Assembly: GCA_021927905.1 (NCBI GenBank)
Contig: BLLK01000023.1
Coordinates: 992,001 to 1,056,000 of the forward strand
Length of the DNA stretch: 64,000 nt
Direction of reading: 5' to 3'
Source: Chaetoceros tenuissimus
Lineage: Eukaryota; Bacillariophyta; Thalassiosirophyceae; Chaetocerotales; Chaetocerotaceae
Positions 26,146-37,445 of the stretch are shown here, piece by piece. Every line of letters begins with the position of its first letter. Within the stretch, counting starts at the first letter, position 1. A model generated the notes under the pieces. It was not told the DNA's origin. It saw nothing but the letters and a program-made list of their open reading frames with translations, and did no database searches. The position numbers were made by a program, and so were the translations under genes.

Positions 26146-28586
26146 ATGAAGAAGCATTTCAACTGCAATGTTTTGCACGTCATATTTATTCTTTATGGAA
26201 TAAATTGTACATCGAGTACAACAACTAGACTTTTTATAAATGCACAAAATGAGGAGGTAAGTTGCTTGCTTCTCCTTCTTTCTTCTTGCTCTTCTTTATT
26301 ACTACGATTGCATACATGGTAGCCATACTATGCTGTGATATAGAACTGTCATGCATTTAGCTTTTTTGATTCCATGAAGATTCTAACTCTTGCTTCGTAT
26401 CTTCATTTATTTCACAGGAGAATATTAATCAAAACATAGAACACTACAAGAATGCTGGAAAAAGTTCGACCTCACAACATATGTCATCCAGCAGATATCT
26501 CAATGAGGATCAACCTTTTCAGTTCTCAAGCTCTGCTCATGCATGTCTGCTAGCATATAATATGGTTCAATGTGTCGGATATAACTACTATGGACAACTC
26601 GGACAATCTTCTTCCGATACTTTCGGTACTCCAGTACTATTGAACTTTCTAAATACTATTACTGCCAAGCCTAAAAAGGTCGTCACTGGATATGATCATG
26701 CATGTACTTTATTTGACGATGGGCATGTTTGGTGCAATGGCTCAAACGGCTTTGGGCAACTCGGAAATGGACTTAGTGTGAACTCGGCGACTCCCGTACA
26801 AGTCAAGGAGAACAGTAGTGTCGTTCTTGCAAATGTAATTGATATTGAAGCTGGAGCATATCATAATTGTGCTATTCAAGATACAGGAGCAATGTATTGT
26901 TGGGGCTTTAATAATAAAGGACAGCTTGGATTGAATGACATTATGGATGGAAGTGCAAATGATAACAAGGCAGTCAAAATGGCACTTTCATTAATTTCCA
27001 CTTGCGTAATTACTGGAACGGAGACAAATCCAAGCAAATCTGCAACATGTGTAGGAAAAGGATTTACTTCTGAAAATGCTTCTACTACAATAGACCTAGT
27101 GAATGATGTACGTAAACTCACAGCTGGCTCGCATCACTTTTGTGCATTGCTTGTTGGAGATACCGCAAAATGCTGGGGTGCTAATAATGCTGGACAACTT
27201 GGAATCGGATCAAAAGATCTTAGCCCTCGCTACAACACAGCGGAGACTGTTCGTGCGTCACCTAGTACACCAATCCTCTCTAACATTGCAGATATCAATG
27301 CAGGATATTTGTCTACTTGTCTTGTACTAGCAAATGGATCACCAATGTGCTTTGGAAACAATCGATTTTATCAATTGGGAATTGCAAATGGTGGTGCAAA
27401 TGAGTTGTATCCGAAGTCTTTGTCAATAGCTCCTGTTTCTGGAAAAACGCTTGTTTCTATTTATGTAGGAGAGCAAACTGGCCATGCCATCTACGACGAT
27501 GATTCAATTTATTCTATGGGGACCAACCATGGAGGTACTTTTGGAGATGGTTCAACAGTTAGTAGTAGGAATGTGGTTGGAGATATTCCTGGTGCTATTA
27601 CTCGACAAATGGAATTTAGTCTTGGTACAAATAGTCCATCAAATATACCTTCACTTCAGCCATCGAGCGGTCCGTCCTTACTTCCGTCAGACAGTCCGTC
27701 AGATCAGCCTAGCTCAATTCCATCAAGCTTGCCTAGCGCTCTACCTTCATTGAGTCCATCAGATCGACCAACTTCTGTTCCGTCGTCGATACCATCAGAT
27801 CTACCTTCGGACAATCCTTCTGATCAGCCTAGCTCAATTCCATCAAGCTTGCCTAGTGCTCTACCTTCGCTTATTCACTCTAGCGAACCTTCGGATACTC
27901 CATCGCTAATTCACTCTAGCAAACCCTCGGAAATACCCTCCCTTCAAACATCGAGCAGTCCGTCATTAATTCCTTCAGATACACCTTCGTTAATTCACTC
28001 CAGCGAACCTTCGGACACGCCTTCGCTCGTTCACTCAAGCAGCCCTTCACTTCAACCTTCTTTGAGTCCTTCATTGACACCATCATTGACTCCATCGGCA
28101 TCAAGTAGTCCATCAATTTCAACACAACCCTCTAATACTCCAACCGTGAATGTTGCAAGAAAAACTGCAGGTGGAGTTGCAAGTCAATCTTCTACCGGTG
28201 GGGGCTTTGGTGCTGGGAAGGCAATTGATGGAAATTTAGATATCAATTGGAGTAAAGGATCCTCTTCTACATATTGGAATGATTCCAATCCCAATCCTTG
28301 GTGGCAAGTACATTTCAGTCAAAGTTATGAAATACAATTGATCAAAATATACTTCAAGTCAAACACTGGTAATAGATTATTAGGTTCGAGACTTACCCTA
28401 CTCCATGAAAGCCAAGAAGTGTATGAAAGCTACATTAGTACAACAGAAACACCACCAAATCCAATTATTTTAAATATTCAACATATCGTGGGAAACCAAT
28501 TTAAGATTGCAGGAGCCCTTGGAAAGGGCAGAGGAAAAGAATTAATGTTCACTGAAGTAGAGGTATATGGAGCACAACCACCTTAA
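26146..28586 (+). CDS. Secreted RCC1-repeat / Pro-Ser linker / F5/8C-domain protein
   Basis: Exon 1 (26146-26256) encodes MKKHFNCNVLHVIFILYG and on, a good signal peptide. A 161 bp GT-AG intron follows, then exon 2 (26418-28586), giving 759 aa. Residues ~60-410 are RCC1-type repeats (CVGYNYYGQLGQS, CNGSNGFGQLGNG, CWGFNNKGQLG, CWGANNAGQLGIG). Next comes a ~150-residue PSxxPS linker, then an F5/8 type C (discoidin-like) domain with AIDGNLDINWSKG and PWWQVHF. The combination suggests an extracellular carbohydrate- or surface-binding protein; no catalytic domain is seen. The reading frame ends at TAA 28584-28586. The same frame then continues with more Pro-Ser codons and a good donor, so the stop may not be the natural end of the locus. 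An alternative donor at 28563 would bypass it (see findings). Confidence 0.82.
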
Positions 28587-28723
28587 GACAGTCCGAGTGC
28601 TCTACCATCGTCTGCAGTAAGTCATGGAATTCCTCTTTGGAACATAATATGTTTTATGATATCTCACATGTTTCTACCTCTTTTACATCCTTCTCTATAC
28701 CTTCGGATGTACCCTCGCTTCAG

Positions 28724-31225
28724 CCTTCGAGCGGACCATCTTCGAGTCCCTCTGATTTTCCATGGCTCAGTCCTTCTTCACATCCATCCTTGCTACCTTC
28801 GAACACACCTTCCCTTCAGCCTTCAAGCAGTCCCTCTTCAATCCCCTCCGATTTACCACCACTCAGTCCCTCTTCAAATCCATCTCAAGACCCATATCTT
28901 CTTGGAGATGAGAATAGTCACATTACTTTTGATAATATCGACTTTGGGTCTACCAACAGTGTAAAAGGAATCAAAATAACTTATACAAATGGTGAACAAA
29001 ATGATACTGGCTCAATCGAAATCAAACTAGGAGATGCGTCTGGAGCGACTCTTGCTCAGTTTTCTCCTCCTGGGACTCTCTCATGGGTAGATGTAAGCAA
29101 CACTATGTTGATTCCATTTGATAATACTGTTCAGTTATCTGGTATGAATTCTTTGACCTTTATCACTACGGAAACAACTGCAACGATGCATTTGATCTCT
29201 TATGAATTGATTGACCTTTCGGAGAGATTCACACCATTTACCACTATCAATGCAACTGAAGTAAGTGACCAAAATGGTATTGGGGCTAGTAATGGTGATA
29301 GCGGTTTTATCGATAATGGTGACTACTTCATGTACAGTCCTATTGACTTTGGGATCACTTTTGCAAAGGATACTACTGGAGGTAGACTTGAGATTCGGAA
29401 GGGTGGAGTGGATGGCGAAATTATTGGTAACTATTTGCCAGTATCGACTGGAGGATGGGAAGTTTACCAAACAGTAGACATTCCAATCAAGACTACCTTC
29501 GGTATTAACGAGTTGACATTCATTGCAAGAGACTTGACATATGGACTCATGGGATTGAAGAGCTTCCAGCTATCCCCCATTACAGCAGGTTACATCTGTT
29601 TAGATACTACTGCACGCACAAATATTGCGAGTGTTCAAGCGGCTGCGAGTGCACAAGCAGGTTCTAGTTTAGTTTTTATACGTTGCAGTGCGCAGCAAAA
29701 TGCTGTAGCTTCAATGCCAGTCACAACAGGAACATGGATTGGAGGTACTGATGCTGCCAATGAAGGAACATGGGTTTTTCCAGATCGCAGTGCCATGACT
29801 TATTTCAATTGGAACACAGGCGAACCGAATAATGCAGGTGGTAACGAAGACTGTATAGTAATGGCAACTAGTGGAAAGTGGGTAGACGGACCATGTAATA
29901 GTGCTGCTACAACCGGCCCGGCAATATTCGAATCGACTTCTGCAATAACTGGCTTAACTTGCAATGAGTATGTTGGTAAGTGCTCCTAAATGCTTGCATT
30001 ACTGCGATCTTTCTTGTTGTTTTGCTAACTATTGCATTTACTAAAATGTCTAGAGTGTCAGGATACAGTCAAGATTGTAGAAAATGGTGTTCAAACATCA
30101 GACACACGTCTTCGCAACAACAATCTAGCAACGCAATCCGATACAGCTGGTGCTTACCTCAGCGAGCCTGGTAGAGCAACTGCTACAAATACTGATAATT
30201 GGAATGTATACAACCTACCAATTGGTACAAACAATGATTTTGCCGTGCTAGCTAAGTTGAAAGTAGATGGGACTGGATCAGCTGCTGGTTTCATCATCAA
30301 TGACGGAGATCTATTTGGTTTTAATGGTTGTACAAATTCCAATGGGATCTTTGGCGAAGGTGCATTTTCAGGTGTTATCACATCTCACTTTGGAACATAT
30401 AGTGACCTCTTTTACTTCAAAGTTGAGCGCAAGCTTGGAACTATCAAATTCTACATCAATGAGCAAGAGGTAGCATCATTTGCAAACTACAATGTAAGCG
30501 TTGCAAAGTTTTCATGGCGACCATGGAGAGCAGAGTTGAAGATATATGATTTTACTATTTCGGGCCCTTCTCTTTTGTATTTTGGTTTCTCATCGGTTTT
30601 CAATGGCTACTCTTTTCTCATCGATGCTGCAAACACAAATAGCTATACAGGGTCAGGGACTGTCGTGTCTGACCTGATTAGTGGTACCCAAGGCCAGCTT
30701 GTCGGTAGCACATTCTTTGATGCTTCATCTGTCAAAAGCTTTGTGTTGAATGGTAGCACGGACTATATACAATTTGGCAATATTGGCACCTTCACATCTG
30801 CTACTTTCACATGTTGGGTGACGAGAAGTGGCCCAGATAGCAACTACACTGGCCTCCTTATATATAGGTCCTCAAATGTTTCTGGCATTGGGATAATGAG
30901 CACCGGTAAAATATGGTACTTCTGGAATAATAAAGAATTCACGCATGATTCTGATTTGTCCGCACCTATAGGGGAATGGACCATGATTACTGTAACCTTT
31001 GGAGCAGGAGTAGCCAAGTTCTACAAGAATGAAGCTCAGGGGATAAGTCATACATACAATAACTCACCTACAACAATGACAAACATGAACCTAGGGGTCG
31101 ACACTTACCCAAGCACCGAAAGATTCTTTAATGGGCAAATAGCAACAGCAGCAATATACAATAGAGCACTTTCTGCTTCGGAAGTTACTCAGTTATACAA
31201 TGATTCAAAAGCAAGGTATCAATAA
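28724..31225 (+). CDS. CBM6-like / C-type lectin / LamG-like multidomain segment, probably the continuation of the RCC1-F5/8C gene
   Basis: Two exons (28724-29975 and 30054-31225) joined by a 78 bp GT-AG intron give 807 in-frame codons before the stop. In order: a PSxxPS linker; two CBM6-like modules (GSIEIKLGDASGATLAQF and RLEIRKGGVDGEIIGNY); a C-type lectin-like domain with WIGGTDAANEGTWVF, NWNTGEPNNAGGNEDC and SGKWVDGPC; a concanavalin-like module; and a LamG-type module (VLNGSTDYIQFGNIGTF... GEWTMITVTF). The EPN motif in the lectin domain is the known mannose-type Ca2+ and sugar site. No start codon or signal peptide precedes the segment: the upstream frame opens on a TTG and its first ATG (28649) begins an unremarkable peptide. 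I therefore think it is spliced to the gene before it, which carries the signal peptide. Extracellular glycan binding is inferred. Confidence 0.7.
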
Positions 31226-31775
31226 GATTAAGATTAGTGCAAATATCAATCAAAGTGACTTTTCGTACAATTCAGCGGAACAATTATATTCCCTCACTGC
31301 TGAAACTGGAGATCTCTGGTACACTTTTAATATTCTGTTGTATTTGCAAGATCCAATATTCAAGATACATCTACCATTTCAATGTCAGTATATTTTCCAG
31401 ACGTTCCAGCATACACTGGAAATGGCATTATCAAATATGGACTCTGGTTCAAAGTTTTTAGCTTGCCATGCAACAACACACGAGAATGGTGTATTTGTGG
31501 ATAGACGAGAAGCTGTTGGTAGCAATGTTATTGGCTCAGGCTCGGACAGTATTACTGGTCTCTCTTTAGAGGGACTGTGGATGAAATTGACAAGGTCAGG
31601 AAATACTTCTCATTGCTACTATCGAGAGAATGAGAATTATCCTTGGATTGAATTTTGCACTCCTCTCACTTTTGCAATGAATACTCAATTATATTTCGGC
31701 GTGTTTCTCTCTACCTCTAGTAATGCTCCTGTGGAGACAATTACATTCAAAGACTTTTCTTTAACAAACTAACTA
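31226..31775 (+). pseudogene. Decayed concanavalin-like (DUF1349-type) domain remnant
   Basis: Directly after the stop of the LamG-like exon, the DNA still encodes recognisable lectin-like pieces, but in different frames: AEQLYSLTAETGDLWYT, then VYFPDVPAYTGNGI in another frame, then GSKFLACHATTHENGVFVD through FKDFSLTN to a stop at 31770-31772. The pattern (YSLTGxGxDIW, DSGSKFxAxHAT, W-L-x-R-x-GN) resembles DUF1349-type beta-sandwich domains. At least two frame changes separate the pieces and no good splice sites repair them. It is probably a host-gene domain that once extended the preceding protein. Confidence 0.5.
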
Positions 31776-32586
31776 TTGTCAGCAAATTGTGGCGATTACA
31801 GCAGAGAATCTGGGATCTACTGTAGAAAAACGTAAATCTCCAGTTTTACGTGTTTAAAATTATTTTGAAATTTTACATCTTTGTTTTGGATCATTTCCAT
31901 GATAAATATGATAATTGAACGTGATCTTTATATGATTGATTAGTGGTCTCTATTTAAGTCACCGGGCTAAACTTGAAATAAGTTGGCTAGGAATACATTG
32001 TACCAATCGAAACTTCAACTCCTCTGATAAATTTGAATATTTCAAAGTACAATTCCAATGTCAATTCTAAATTACTCATACTGCGACCTTTTCTCAAATC
32101 ATGTATTTACAAAAATAGCATTTCTTCCTTATTTACTAAATGGATCCTATTTACAACCCCTAGTACATACAACACATGAGAGGGGTTACAGCACATGATG
32201 TGTTGCCGTTGAAGTGAAGGGGAAGACAAGCAAGCAAAGATCTAATAAATGCAGTCCAGTTATTGATATCATATATAACATTCCAAGAACATTTGTAGAT
32301 ATCTTTGTGTCTTTTTCATTATAGCCATTATAGAAGCTACGAGACTTATTAAGAAACTCTGATTTGAAGCAGCAGAATTGAAAACAATTTCCAAAGAGGC
32401 CATTTTCTATTCTTCGTCTCAGGCATCATCGGATCATTTCAGTCAGTCATCAGTCAGGCAGTCAAAGAAGAAACGAGAGCAGCCAACAGCAAGCTTTTCA
32501 ATTCCTTCTATCCACATATCAATACACATAATAAATAAAGAAGAAGAAAGAGTGTCATTGACATATCTCTAGTCAACAACAACAAC
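31776..32586. other. Intergenic region upstream of the MgtE-like gene
   Basis: This AT-rich stretch of about 800 bp contains the 5' flank of the MgtE-like gene. It has no gene-like open frame and no tRNA-like structure that I could recognise. Confidence 0.5.
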
Positions 32587-33955
32587 ATGAAGCACGACCT
32601 GATTCTGGCATCTCTCGTCTTTCCATCTTTTCTCTTTTCATTCGTATCTTCCTTCAGCACCCCTTCCTCTCAGATCTCCCTTTATGATAACATGGCTCAT
32701 CAACGAAAACATACGACTGCATCGACTGCATCACCGTACAAACCTATCGCAACGTCATCGCCAACGTCTCAACGAGAGACTCACTACAAAAAGAACAATA
32801 GCAATCTAGCACTGCAAGCATCGCCTCATCCTCATCCACAAAGAACTCGAAAAAGGGATCGAGTACAACAAACTTTTTCATCCATTCTTACAAAATTAAG
32901 CTTCTCCAAAGAAAATGATACATGCTCCACGGACATTGAAAAATTACAACAAGAAAACCTTCTTTTGAAACAAACCATTGAATATCTCGAAAGCCAAAAT
33001 GCACAATTATCCCAATCGCATCAGAAACAACGCATCATTTTAGAACAGTTTGAAGGTGAAGGGCGACAAGTGTATGATCAGGATGGGAATTTGATTGAGA
33101 ATGATTGGTGGGATCAAGATTCTCCATCTACTACTGGTCTGAGACAGAGGAAAACGTATGATGAAGAATCGCAGTCGTTTTCACAGGGGAGTAGTGTCAG
33201 TCATACTTCCAGTTTGACGCAGGAACATGTTCCACTGACAAGTAAACCTAGTAAGGATATGGATACAGAGTCTTGTCAGGAGTTTGATGAGAATGCATGT
33301 CCTATTGAACCGGATATTAGTTTTAAAGATGCTTTGAAGGATAGGGCTTATTGGCTGGTGGGGTTATTGACTTTGCAGTCCATGTCGGGTTTTATTCTTG
33401 CTAGGAATGAGGATTTGTTGCAGACACATCCTGTCATTGTATACTTTTTGACAATGTTGGTGGGGGCTGGTGGAAATGCTGGAAATCAGGCTGCTGTGAG
33501 AGGTATGTATTTGATGGTGATACAAGTGCATTGGCAAGATTACCATTTTTATACTCACGTTTTTTTTCTACATAGTCATTCGTGGAATTGCATTGGGAAC
33601 ACTCAATGAAAGAACTCAAAAACAATTTCTCAACCGTGAATTTAAAATGGCGGTATCGTTATCGGTTATCCTATCTTTAGCTGGATTTATCCGTGCAACT
33701 GCGTTTGGTACACCGTTTCCGGAAACGGTAGCGGTTACTTCCGCTCTTGCCATTATTGTATTTACTTCCATTTGCTTTGGAGCGGTATTGCCACTTATTT
33801 TGAGGAAAATTGATGTCGATCCTGCACATAGTAGTACTACCATTCAAGTAATTATGGATATCCTAGGTGTGGTGCTTACCGTGTTTGTTTCAACCACTTT
33901 ATTGGACAGTCCCCTAGGCAAATTGATTATTGGAAAGTTGACTGGAGCTGAATAG
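32587..33955 (+). CDS. MgtE/SLC41-type Mg2+ transporter, possibly plastid-targeted
   Basis: Exons 32587-33502 and 33576-33955, with a 73 bp intron, encode 431 aa. The N-terminus (MKHDLILASLVFPSFLFSFV, then SSFSTPSS) is a signal peptide. A Phe sits just after the likely cleavage point, as in the bipartite ASAFAP-type plastid presequences of diatoms, so plastid targeting is plausible. Residues ~30-240 are charged and Ser-rich, with a short coiled coil (~115-155, EKLQQENLLLKQTIEYLES). The C-terminal ~190 residues are one MgtE membrane domain with GAGGNAGNQAAVRGVIRG, the conserved helix that lines the Mg2+ path in MgtE and SLC41 channels, and five predicted helices. Bacterial MgtE works as a dimer with N and CBS domains. 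Here both regulatory domains are missing, so gating must differ or use the novel N-terminal part. Confidence 0.85.
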
Positions 33956-34243
33956 GCAATGGAGCAGTTACGCATTTGAGAGTTAACATGTAAAGTGTTT
34001 GTCTAGAATATTTATTCATACTACGCTCAATGCGAGTCAAGACAACTTGTTAGGAAGTGACAAATAGAATAAGACAAAGCTAGCCTCGAAAAGATGGACA
34101 GAAATAGTTACAATGACTGCAAATTTTTGGAATATATTTGTAAACTAGATTCCATCTATAATGTTTCTACTTTATTTCTACTTTTGAAATAAAAAAAATA
34201 TACTTATTTCCCTAAACTGATTCATCAAATTCCTTTTTGATTC

Positions 34244-35650
34244 CTAAATCCCCAAAATCTTTCGTATTTCCACTACACTTTGTTCGGGTGGCAGATTATC
34301 CAATGTCTCTTTGCATTGACGCTTCACAGCATCAAATTTGCAGATAAATTCTCGCTGATCGTCAAGGATTGTATCAACCATATCTTCCAACTGAAATACG
34401 TATTCATCCGTAATATTGGTCATGATGGACTTCATACTCTTTTGCGATTCCATCATATTCATAGTTTCCATTTTCAATCTTCGACTATCTTCTCTTGACA
34501 ATTTACTTCGATATGGAAGATCCAACTTTTCAGCAGCCTTTTGTTCCATCTGTTTCTGTTCTTGTAAATTTACCAGGGATTCACATATAATAGCAATGAT
34601 GAGATTCATAGCTACAAATCCCGTAATGATTGACCAAGTGACAATGAGTGTCCAACTCCAAGAATAAGTATCCATGACTGACCTTGCTACAGTTGCCAAA
34701 TCATCAAAGGTCATGAGCTGAAATAGAGTCAAGAATGTTTGATCCATTCGAGAAAAGTAATCATATTCCGTCAGACCACGTTCATACAAGTCTCCAAACA
34801 AGATGGTAAATGCCACTCCAAAAATAATGAACAAGAGAGAGAGTAAAAAGGCCACGACTCCCATTTTAGGCAATACTCCAATCAGAGCAGCTACAACTGA
34901 TTTCAACTGTTCTACTTTCTTGATGAGTCTCAATACACGCAATATACGAAAAGCTCGAATAATGCTAAAGGAGGCGAAGGCCCATGATAGTAGAACTACA
35001 AGAGCATCGAATACCAACCATGGAAAGTTTTCCTTTTGCAGTTCTTCTTCTTCCTCTGACTTTGGTGCAAACTTGATTCTCTTATTTTGAATAAAAAGAC
35101 GATCAAATCTATAATGGTGTATGCAGTTCAAACAAACTTCTACTGTAAAGACAGATAGAAATGCAAGGTCTACCTTTTCAAATATAGAATCTACTTTCGG
35201 ATTCTCGGAAACAAAGTCAAATGTAGCCAATCCCATTTGAATAGCATTCACAATGATGAGTACAAGTATGACAGGATCCATTGTATTCAAGAAGGATCCA
35301 AGTTTCGTCTGCGAATAAGCAATGTAAGAATTTTCATATTTGGATTCCTCATGAAATGGATCTTCTTTCTTGAGTACAACTTCATACTCTTCATTTTTAT
35401 TTGGAAACGTCGTATAAATATTTAATACAGAAGGAATCTTTTTAACACAGACGTCATCTTTGGATGCGCGAAGGGTACTGACGACTTCCTGTTCCTCTTC
35501 TCTGGACGATGCTTCATATTCTCGCCTATTTTTATTTCTAGTAGCGAACCGTGAAAGTCGTCGTTTCATTTTGGCCAGTTTTCGTTTCACTCCTTTTTGC
35601 TTGGCACTTGATAGTGCTCCTGAGATTCCTCCAGATGCTGCATTTGCCAT
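34244..35650 (-). CDS. Single-domain voltage-gated cation channel, EukCat-like (copy 1)
   Basis: This is a single exon of 468 aa from the ATG at 35650 (MANAASGG). The frame runs 10 codons further upstream, but only to a TTG. After a basic N-terminus the protein has S1 (DPVILVLIIVNAIQMGLATF), S2 (FLSVFTVEVCLNCI), S3, an arginine-rich S4 (IIRAFRILRVLRLIKKV), S5, a pore loop (TLFQLMTFDDLATVA) and S6 (MNLIIAIICESLVNL). A long coiled-coil C-tail follows. The layout matches one-domain four-fold channels of the NaChBac/EukCatA type, which tetramerise and carry Na+/Ca2+ currents in diatoms. The filter TFDDLA resembles TLESW/TLDDW filters, but Leu replaces the usual Trp. The plasma membrane is the likely site. 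A paralogue lies next to it in the same orientation. Confidence 0.88.
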   Translation of the reverse strand: MANAASGGISGALSSAKQKGVKRKLAKMKRRLSRFATRNKNRREYEASSREEEQEVVSTLRASKDDVCVKKIPSVLNIYTTFPNKNEEYEVVLKKEDPFHEESKYENSYIAYSQTKLGSFLNTMDPVILVLIIVNAIQMGLATFDFVSENPKVDSIFEKVDLAFLSVFTVEVCLNCIHHYRFDRLFIQNKRIKFAPKSEEEEELQKENFPWLVFDALVVLLSWAFASFSIIRAFRILRVLRLIKKVEQLKSVVAALIGVLPKMGVVAFLLSLLFIIFGVAFTILFGDLYERGLTEYDYFSRMDQTFLTLFQLMTFDDLATVARSVMDTYSWSWTLIVTWSIITGFVAMNLIIAIICESLVNLQEQKQMEQKAAEKLDLPYRSKLSREDSRRLKMETMNMMESQKSMKSIMTNITDEYVFQLEDMVDTILDDQREFICKFDAVKRQCKETLDNLPPEQSVVEIRKILGI

Positions 35651-36093
35651 GATTTTAAGATTTGAAATTGTGCTTTGCAATGATTCAAATTCAATTCCAC
35701 AAACCTAGGGGAGAGAGAAATGGTGGTGCAAAATTGTATGATAGAGAGAGACGTTACATGTGCGAACGAGCATGCATGTACTTATTGGTCCTCATGAAAT
35801 TTTTCGGAGAAATAAGGACATATTTTAACATTTTAGCAGGAACGCGATAGCTTCAAGTTATCATTGAAGATATTATCCTATTTGGAAGTACGTACGTGGA
35901 TTATTGTGAAAAGAAAATAGAACATAATAACCACACGTTTGCAATACCTTGTGCTCATATTCATATATATTATACTACTTCATTCACATACACATTTTTC
36001 ACGTGTATATATGGTTAGTTTTATGAAAGATTCCCATTGTTGTTGTTCCCCTAGTACTTGTTGCCCGGTATTGTTCATTTTGGTTCATTATAG
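35651..36093. other. Intergenic region between the tandem channels
   Basis: These 443 bp hold the upstream region of channel copy 1 and the downstream region of copy 2. They are AT-rich, with TATATA-type runs near 35960-36010. No gene is seen. Confidence 0.5.
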
Positions 36094-37445
36094 TCATAAT
36101 CCCAGAAAAGTATGTAATTCTTTCTTTCTCTGCTCTGATGGTGGATTATCCAAAGATTCTTTGAACAATCTCTTGATTTCATCTACAGTCTCAATTAAAT
36201 CCTCTTGATCTTCCAAAATCTCTCCTACCAACTCTTCTAATTGAAACACATAGCCATCCGTATTATTTGTTCCTGTAGATTTCAAACTCTTCATACTCTT
36301 TTGCGATTCCATCAAACTCATGGTTTCCATTTTCAATTTCCGACTATCTTCTCTTGATAATTTATTCTTTTCGGATAGATTCAATTTCTCGACTGCCCTT
36401 TGTTCCAATTCCTTTTCCAACTTTTTCTGTTCCGATAAGTTGACGAGTGATTCACATATGATTGCAATGATGAGATTCATTGCAACGAATCCTGTAATGA
36501 TTGCCCAGAGAACGAATACAGTCCATGACCATGGATATACATCCATTACATCTCTCGCTACTTCTGCCATATTGTCAAATGTCATGAGTTGAAAAAGAGT
36601 AAGGAGAGAAAGGTCAAACTGTCCAAAGTAATTGTACGGTAAGCGACCTTTCTCATACAAATCTCCAAACAAGATGGTGCACGATACACCAAAGATCATA
36701 AAGAGTAGCGATAAAAGAAAGGCTACCACTCCCATTTTTGGTAAGACTCCAATCAAAGCACCTACAACTGATTTCAACTGCTCCACTTTGTTAATCACTC
36801 GCAATACACGTAGAATACGAAATGCACGGATGATACTCAAGGAAGCGAATGCCCACGAGAAAATGACCTATCAAATGGAAATGAGATGAGTGTATAAATT
36901 AAACAATTCTTTGCTGTTGAAAATAAAGCATTCGACTTTGGGTCTTTCTTTGAAAACTATTCAGCAAACAAGAAGTAACTTACTACAAGAGCATCGAATA
37001 CCAACCATGGAAAGTTTTCCTTTCGTAAAAATTCTTCCTGTTCGGATTTAGGCGCAAATCCTAATGGACTCATCGTGATTCTATCGAAGCGGTTATGGTG
37101 CCAAAAGTTCAAACAAACTTCGACGGTAAAGATAATGAGAAAAATTTGATCCACCTTTTCAAATATAGAATCTACTTTTTCATTCTCGGATACAAAGTCA
37201 AAAGTAGCCAATCCCATTTGAATAGCATTCACAATGATGAGGACTAGAATGAAGGGATCAATGATATCCAAGAATTTGCCAAGTTTTGTGTTTTTGTATT
37301 CGACGTGTTCTACGTCCTCTAGAAATTCATCCGAATTGTTGGGAGTCTTTTTCTTCTCTTTTCTTTTTCGTTGTTTTTTAATGTTCTTTGTATTTCTGTT
37401 GGCATTTAAGCCACCAGACATTCCGCCTGCTGCTACTACTGGCAT
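36094..37445 (-). CDS. Single-domain voltage-gated cation channel, EukCat-like (copy 2)
   Basis: Exon 1 is 37445-36984 and exon 2 is 36867-36094, with a 116 bp GT-AG intron in S3 (DALV-VIFSWAFAS). The joined product is 411 aa. S1 to S6 are complete: S4 is IIRAFRILRVLRVINKV, the pore loop is TLFQLMTFDNMAEVA and S6 is MNLIIAIICESLVNL, followed by a Glu/Lys-rich coiled-coil tail ending in KKELHTFLGL. It is a close paralogue of copy 1, with a shorter basic N-terminus. Copy 1 lacks the intron, so intron gain or loss followed duplication. The filter (TFDNMA) differs from copy 1 (TFDDLA) by loss of an acidic residue, which could change Ca2+ versus Na+ preference (inference from how filter charge sets selectivity in this channel superfamily). 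Confidence 0.88.

Noticed and set aside
25846-26322. 158-codon plus-strand frame before the RCC1/F5-8C gene
   Set aside because: Only the part from ATG 26146 to 26256 is real (exon 1, signal peptide). The rest is promoter and intron sequence that happens to be open.
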